Assembly: GCA_964642815.1 (NCBI GenBank)
Contig: CAZXSA010000264.1
Span: 1-6,832 of the forward strand
Origin: JAAYCU01 sp964642815
GTDB lineage: Bacteria > Planctomycetota > Phycisphaerae > UBA1845 > PWPN01
Length of the DNA stretch: 6,832 nucleotides
Reading direction: 5' to 3'
Below, piece by piece: positions 5,094 through 6,832 of the stretch. A model generated the notes under the pieces. It was not told the origin of the DNA, ran no database searches, and saw only the letters and a program-made list of their open reading frames with translations. Made by a program: the position numbers and the translations under genes. How positions within the stretch are numbered: position 1 is the stretch's first letter; every line of letters starts with the position of its first letter.

Positions 5094-6164
5094 TTAACCG
5101 GCCGATAGCCGCTCATTCAAGATATCACGTATGCGTGGCGTCGTCACCGGTTCAATAATGCCTCGTTCGGTGATCAGTCCGCGGATCAATTCCGCGGGGG
5201 TCACGTCGAACGCCGGATTGTATACTTTCGCCTTGGCCGGCACGGTGTGGCGGCCGAAGCCGCAACGAATCTCGTCCGGGTCGCGTTGCTCGATCGGGAT
5301 CGCCGAGCCGTCGGCCAACGAAAGGTCGAACGTGGATCGCGGGGCCGCCACATAAAAAGGCACGCCATGCGCCTTGGCCAGCACCGCCAGCGAATAGGTG
5401 CCGATCTTGTTGGCCGTGTCCCCATTGGCCGCGATTCGGTCCGCGCCGGTGATGACCAGATCGACCTGACCATCCTTCATCAATCGACCGGCCATGTTAT
5501 CGCAGATGACCGTTACCTCAATACCGGCGGCGGACAGTTCCCACGCCGTCAGCCGGGCGCCTTGGAGCAGCGGGCGTGTTTCGTCCGCCCAAACCCGGAA
5601 TCGTCGCCCACCTTCGTGGGCCCGATACAACGGCGCCAACGCCGTGCCATACTCGCTTGTCGCCAGCCCGCCGGCGTTGCAATGGGTTAGAATCGCCATC
5701 CCGTCCCGGATCAATGGCAAACCTGCATCGCCGATCGCCCGGCATACGGCCGCGTCTTCGTCGCGAATCGTCCTGGCTTCCGTCAACAGGGCTTGCTTGA
5801 TTTCCTCTATCGGCCGCGAGCGAAGAGTTTCCGCGTGCCGCCGCATGCGATCCAACGCCCAGAATAAATTAACCGCGGTCGGACGACTGCTTGCCAGATA
5901 ATCACGGACGCGCTCAAGCTCCGGGAAAAACCGCTCCGGCTCGTTTACTTTTCGCACGCCGAGAACCACCCCCATGGCCGCCGCCACCCCGATGGCCGGC
6001 GCGCCCCGCACGCGAAGGCTTTTGATCGCCTCCCAGAGGGTTTCCACATCCTCGACCGCAAGGATCTTGATCTCTTGCGGGAGCAGGGTCTGGTCGATCA
6101 TTTCCACCCGGCCGTCAAGACCTCCAATCCATTGAATCGTCTTATATGACAAAGGATCAGCCAC
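5094..6164 (-). CDS. mtnA: S-methyl-5-thioribose-1-phosphate isomerase
   Basis: MtnA converts methylthioribose 1-phosphate to methylthioribulose 1-phosphate in the methionine salvage pathway, which recovers the methylthio group of methylthioadenosine. The 356 residues have the normal length and the family marks: VRGAPAIGVAAA (52-63), SRPTAVNLFWALDRM (93-107), ILTHCNAGGLAT (158-169, catalytic Cys162), VWADETRPLLQGARLTAWEL (191-210), LVITGADRIAANGDTANKIG (236-255, catalytic Asp242) and VYNPAFDVTP (314-323). Related folds (eIF2B-like subunits, ribose-1,5-bisphosphate isomerase) are less likely, given the full Cys/Asp pair and the N-terminal domain. The start is GTG at 6164, supported by AAGGAG 7 bases upstream. 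It overlaps the end of purE by 8 bases, which points to translational coupling. No other methionine salvage gene is in the window. Two tiny lipoprotein-like genes follow. Confidence 0.95.
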   Translation of the reverse strand: MADPLSYKTIQWIGGLDGRVEMIDQTLLPQEIKILAVEDVETLWEAIKSLRVRGAPAIGVAAAMGVVLGVRKVNEPERFFPELERVRDYLASSRPTAVNLFWALDRMRRHAETLRSRPIEEIKQALLTEARTIRDEDAAVCRAIGDAGLPLIRDGMAILTHCNAGGLATSEYGTALAPLYRAHEGGRRFRVWADETRPLLQGARLTAWELSAAGIEVTVICDNMAGRLMKDGQVDLVITGADRIAANGDTANKIGTYSLAVLAKAHGVPFYVAAPRSTFDLSLADGSAIPIEQRDPDEIRCGFGRHTVPAKAKVYNPAFDVTPAELIRGLITERGIIEPVTTPRIRDILNERLSAG

Positions 6165-6660
6165 TCATCCGCTCCTTGAGGGCCTGGTTTTTTCGTTCGA
6201 CGGCCGCTGCCTGATCGGCCTTGAATCTCTTTAAGGAGTCGGCCAGAACCGGGTTGGAAAGGGCGAGGATCTGGACGGCCAGCAGGGCGGCATTTTTTGC
6301 CCCGGCCGACCCGATCGCCACCGTCGCCACCGGAACACCGGGCGGCATCTGCACGATGCTCAACAAGCTGTCCAATCCTTTTAGTTCACCGGAGACCAGC
6401 GGAACGCCGATCACCGGCAGGCTGGTCAGGGCCGCCACCGAGCCGGGCAAGGCGGCGGCCATCCCCGCCGCGGCGATGAATACCCGCACGCCGTTCTTGT
6501 CGGCCGAGCGTACAAATTCTGCCAGCCGTTCCGGTGTCCGGTGGGCGGAGAGCACCTCCACCACCGCCGAAACCCCGAACTCCTTCAATTGTTTGTAACA
6601 GCCCTCCATCACCGGCCAGTCGGAATCGCTGCCCATGATAATCGCCACTTTGTCCGCCAT
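6157..6660 (-). CDS. purE: N5-carboxyaminoimidazole ribonucleotide mutase (PurE, class I-like)
   Basis: PurE interconverts N5-CAIR and CAIR in de novo purine synthesis, in the cytoplasm, as an octamer in known members. The 167 residues match the family: MGSDSDWPVM (9-18), SAHRTPE (38-44, catalytic His40, equal to E. coli His45), GVPLVSGELKGLDSLLSIVQMPPGVPV (from residue 85), and AIGSAGAKNAALLAVQILA (115-133). The phosphate and base loop reads AAGMAAALPG (64-73), where E. coli has GAGGAAHLPG, so the His of that loop (E. coli His75) is Ala70 here. The rest of the fold is intact. The ATG at 6660 has GAGGTG (6670-6665) 4 bases upstream. No purK is visible in the window. The stop codon lies inside the start of mtnA, so the two are co-transcribed. 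Transcription may come from further right, perhaps from a gene cut by the edge. Confidence 0.95.
   Translation of the reverse strand: MADKVAIIMGSDSDWPVMEGCYKQLKEFGVSAVVEVLSAHRTPERLAEFVRSADKNGVRVFIAAAGMAAALPGSVAALTSLPVIGVPLVSGELKGLDSLLSIVQMPPGVPVATVAIGSAGAKNAALLAVQILALSNPVLADSLKRFKADQAAAVERKNQALKERMSG
6172..6177 (-). promoter_or_regulatory. mtnA: Ribosome binding site of mtnA inside purE
   Basis: AAGGAG on the minus strand lies 7 bases before the GTG at 6164, within the last codons of purE. It decides the GTG start, because no ATG in the mtnA frame is nearby. It implies that ribosomes finishing purE can re-initiate on mtnA. Confidence 0.75.
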
Positions 6661-6687
6661 GACCCACCTCGGATTTGTGCCGCCTTT

Positions 6688-6831
6688 TTAGTCGCCTTTG
6701 TTATCGAAGCTCATCCCGGTCCCGCTGTACCATGAATCCCTTCCCGCTGTGTCGAGAGTCCGTACGTGTTTAGCGATCCCTGCAATCGGAACCCCGAACA
6801 GTTTACCCGCCGTGGCGGGGGAGTGAGGGGC
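6688..6831 (-). CDS. Possible C-terminal end of a gene cut by the right edge
   Basis: On the minus strand a frame is open from the right edge for 47 codons to a TAA at 6690-6688. It ends 27 bases before purE, a spacing that would suit an upstream operon member. The translation contains GKLFGVPIAGIAK and WYSGTGMSFDNKGD, and its third-position GC is roughly like that of the neighbouring genes. I recognise no family. A second frame is also open for about 40 codons, and a hairpin lies inside the region, so this may equally be intergenic sequence. No start codon can be judged because the frame leaves the window. Confidence 0.25.
   Translation of the reverse strand, partial: APHSPATAGKLFGVPIAGIAKHVRTLDTAGRDSWYSGTGMSFDNKGD
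6806..6819. other. GC-rich hairpin near the right edge
   Basis: CCCGCC (6806-6811) and GGCGGG (6814-6819) are exact inverted repeats. Steric limits mean 5 base pairs with a 4-base loop. Neither side has a T-run. On the minus strand the right arm and flank read CGGCGGGTAAAC (6812-6801), identical over 12 bases to the plus strand at 2333-2344. It may mark the end of an upstream gene, or lie inside the possible partial gene noted above. Confidence 0.35.
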
Positions 6832-6832
6832 G

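Overview
The window reads like chromosomal DNA of a planctomycete, most likely class Phycisphaerae. It is GC-rich. It carries a GH10-like protein of a type I associate with that class, several very short MK(R/K)W... lipoprotein-like genes, and housekeeping genes in unusual neighbourhoods (purE-mtnA, purA-uppS). The taxonomic call is inference from protein style, not from a marker gene. I see no mobile element, CRISPR array, rRNA or tRNA.

Layout. Left part, plus strand (1-2316): a 506-residue GH10-like protein that lacks both catalytic glutamates, a ComEA-like membrane-anchored helix-hairpin-helix protein, and a 67-residue putative lipoprotein, separated by short gaps with GC-rich hairpins. 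A hairpin at 2324-2341 lies between this last gene and the converging uppS. Middle, minus strand (4570 down to 2364): purA (adenylosuccinate synthetase) followed after 52 bases by uppS (undecaprenyl diphosphate synthase). The gap is largely a 7-base tandem repeat that begins at the purA stop codon. Right part, minus strand (6660 down to 4571): purE, then mtnA (GTG start, overlapping purE by 8 bases), then two tiny putative lipoprotein genes of 51 and 52 codons with strong ribosome binding sites. After them come about 125 bases of structured non-coding sequence and a good intrinsic terminator. An open frame entering from the right edge may be the end of another gene upstream of purE.

How the genes fit together: purE and purA serve de novo purine/AMP synthesis, mtnA recycles methylthioadenosine from S-adenosylmethionine metabolism, and uppS makes the lipid carrier for peptidoglycan and other wall glycans. 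The tiny lipoproteins have no recognised role. The points most worth a second look are the two tiny genes behind mtnA, the resemblance of their starts to the 67-residue lipoprotein elsewhere in the window, the catalytically stripped GH10 protein, the heptad repeat in front of uppS, and a His-to-Ala change in the PurE active-site loop.
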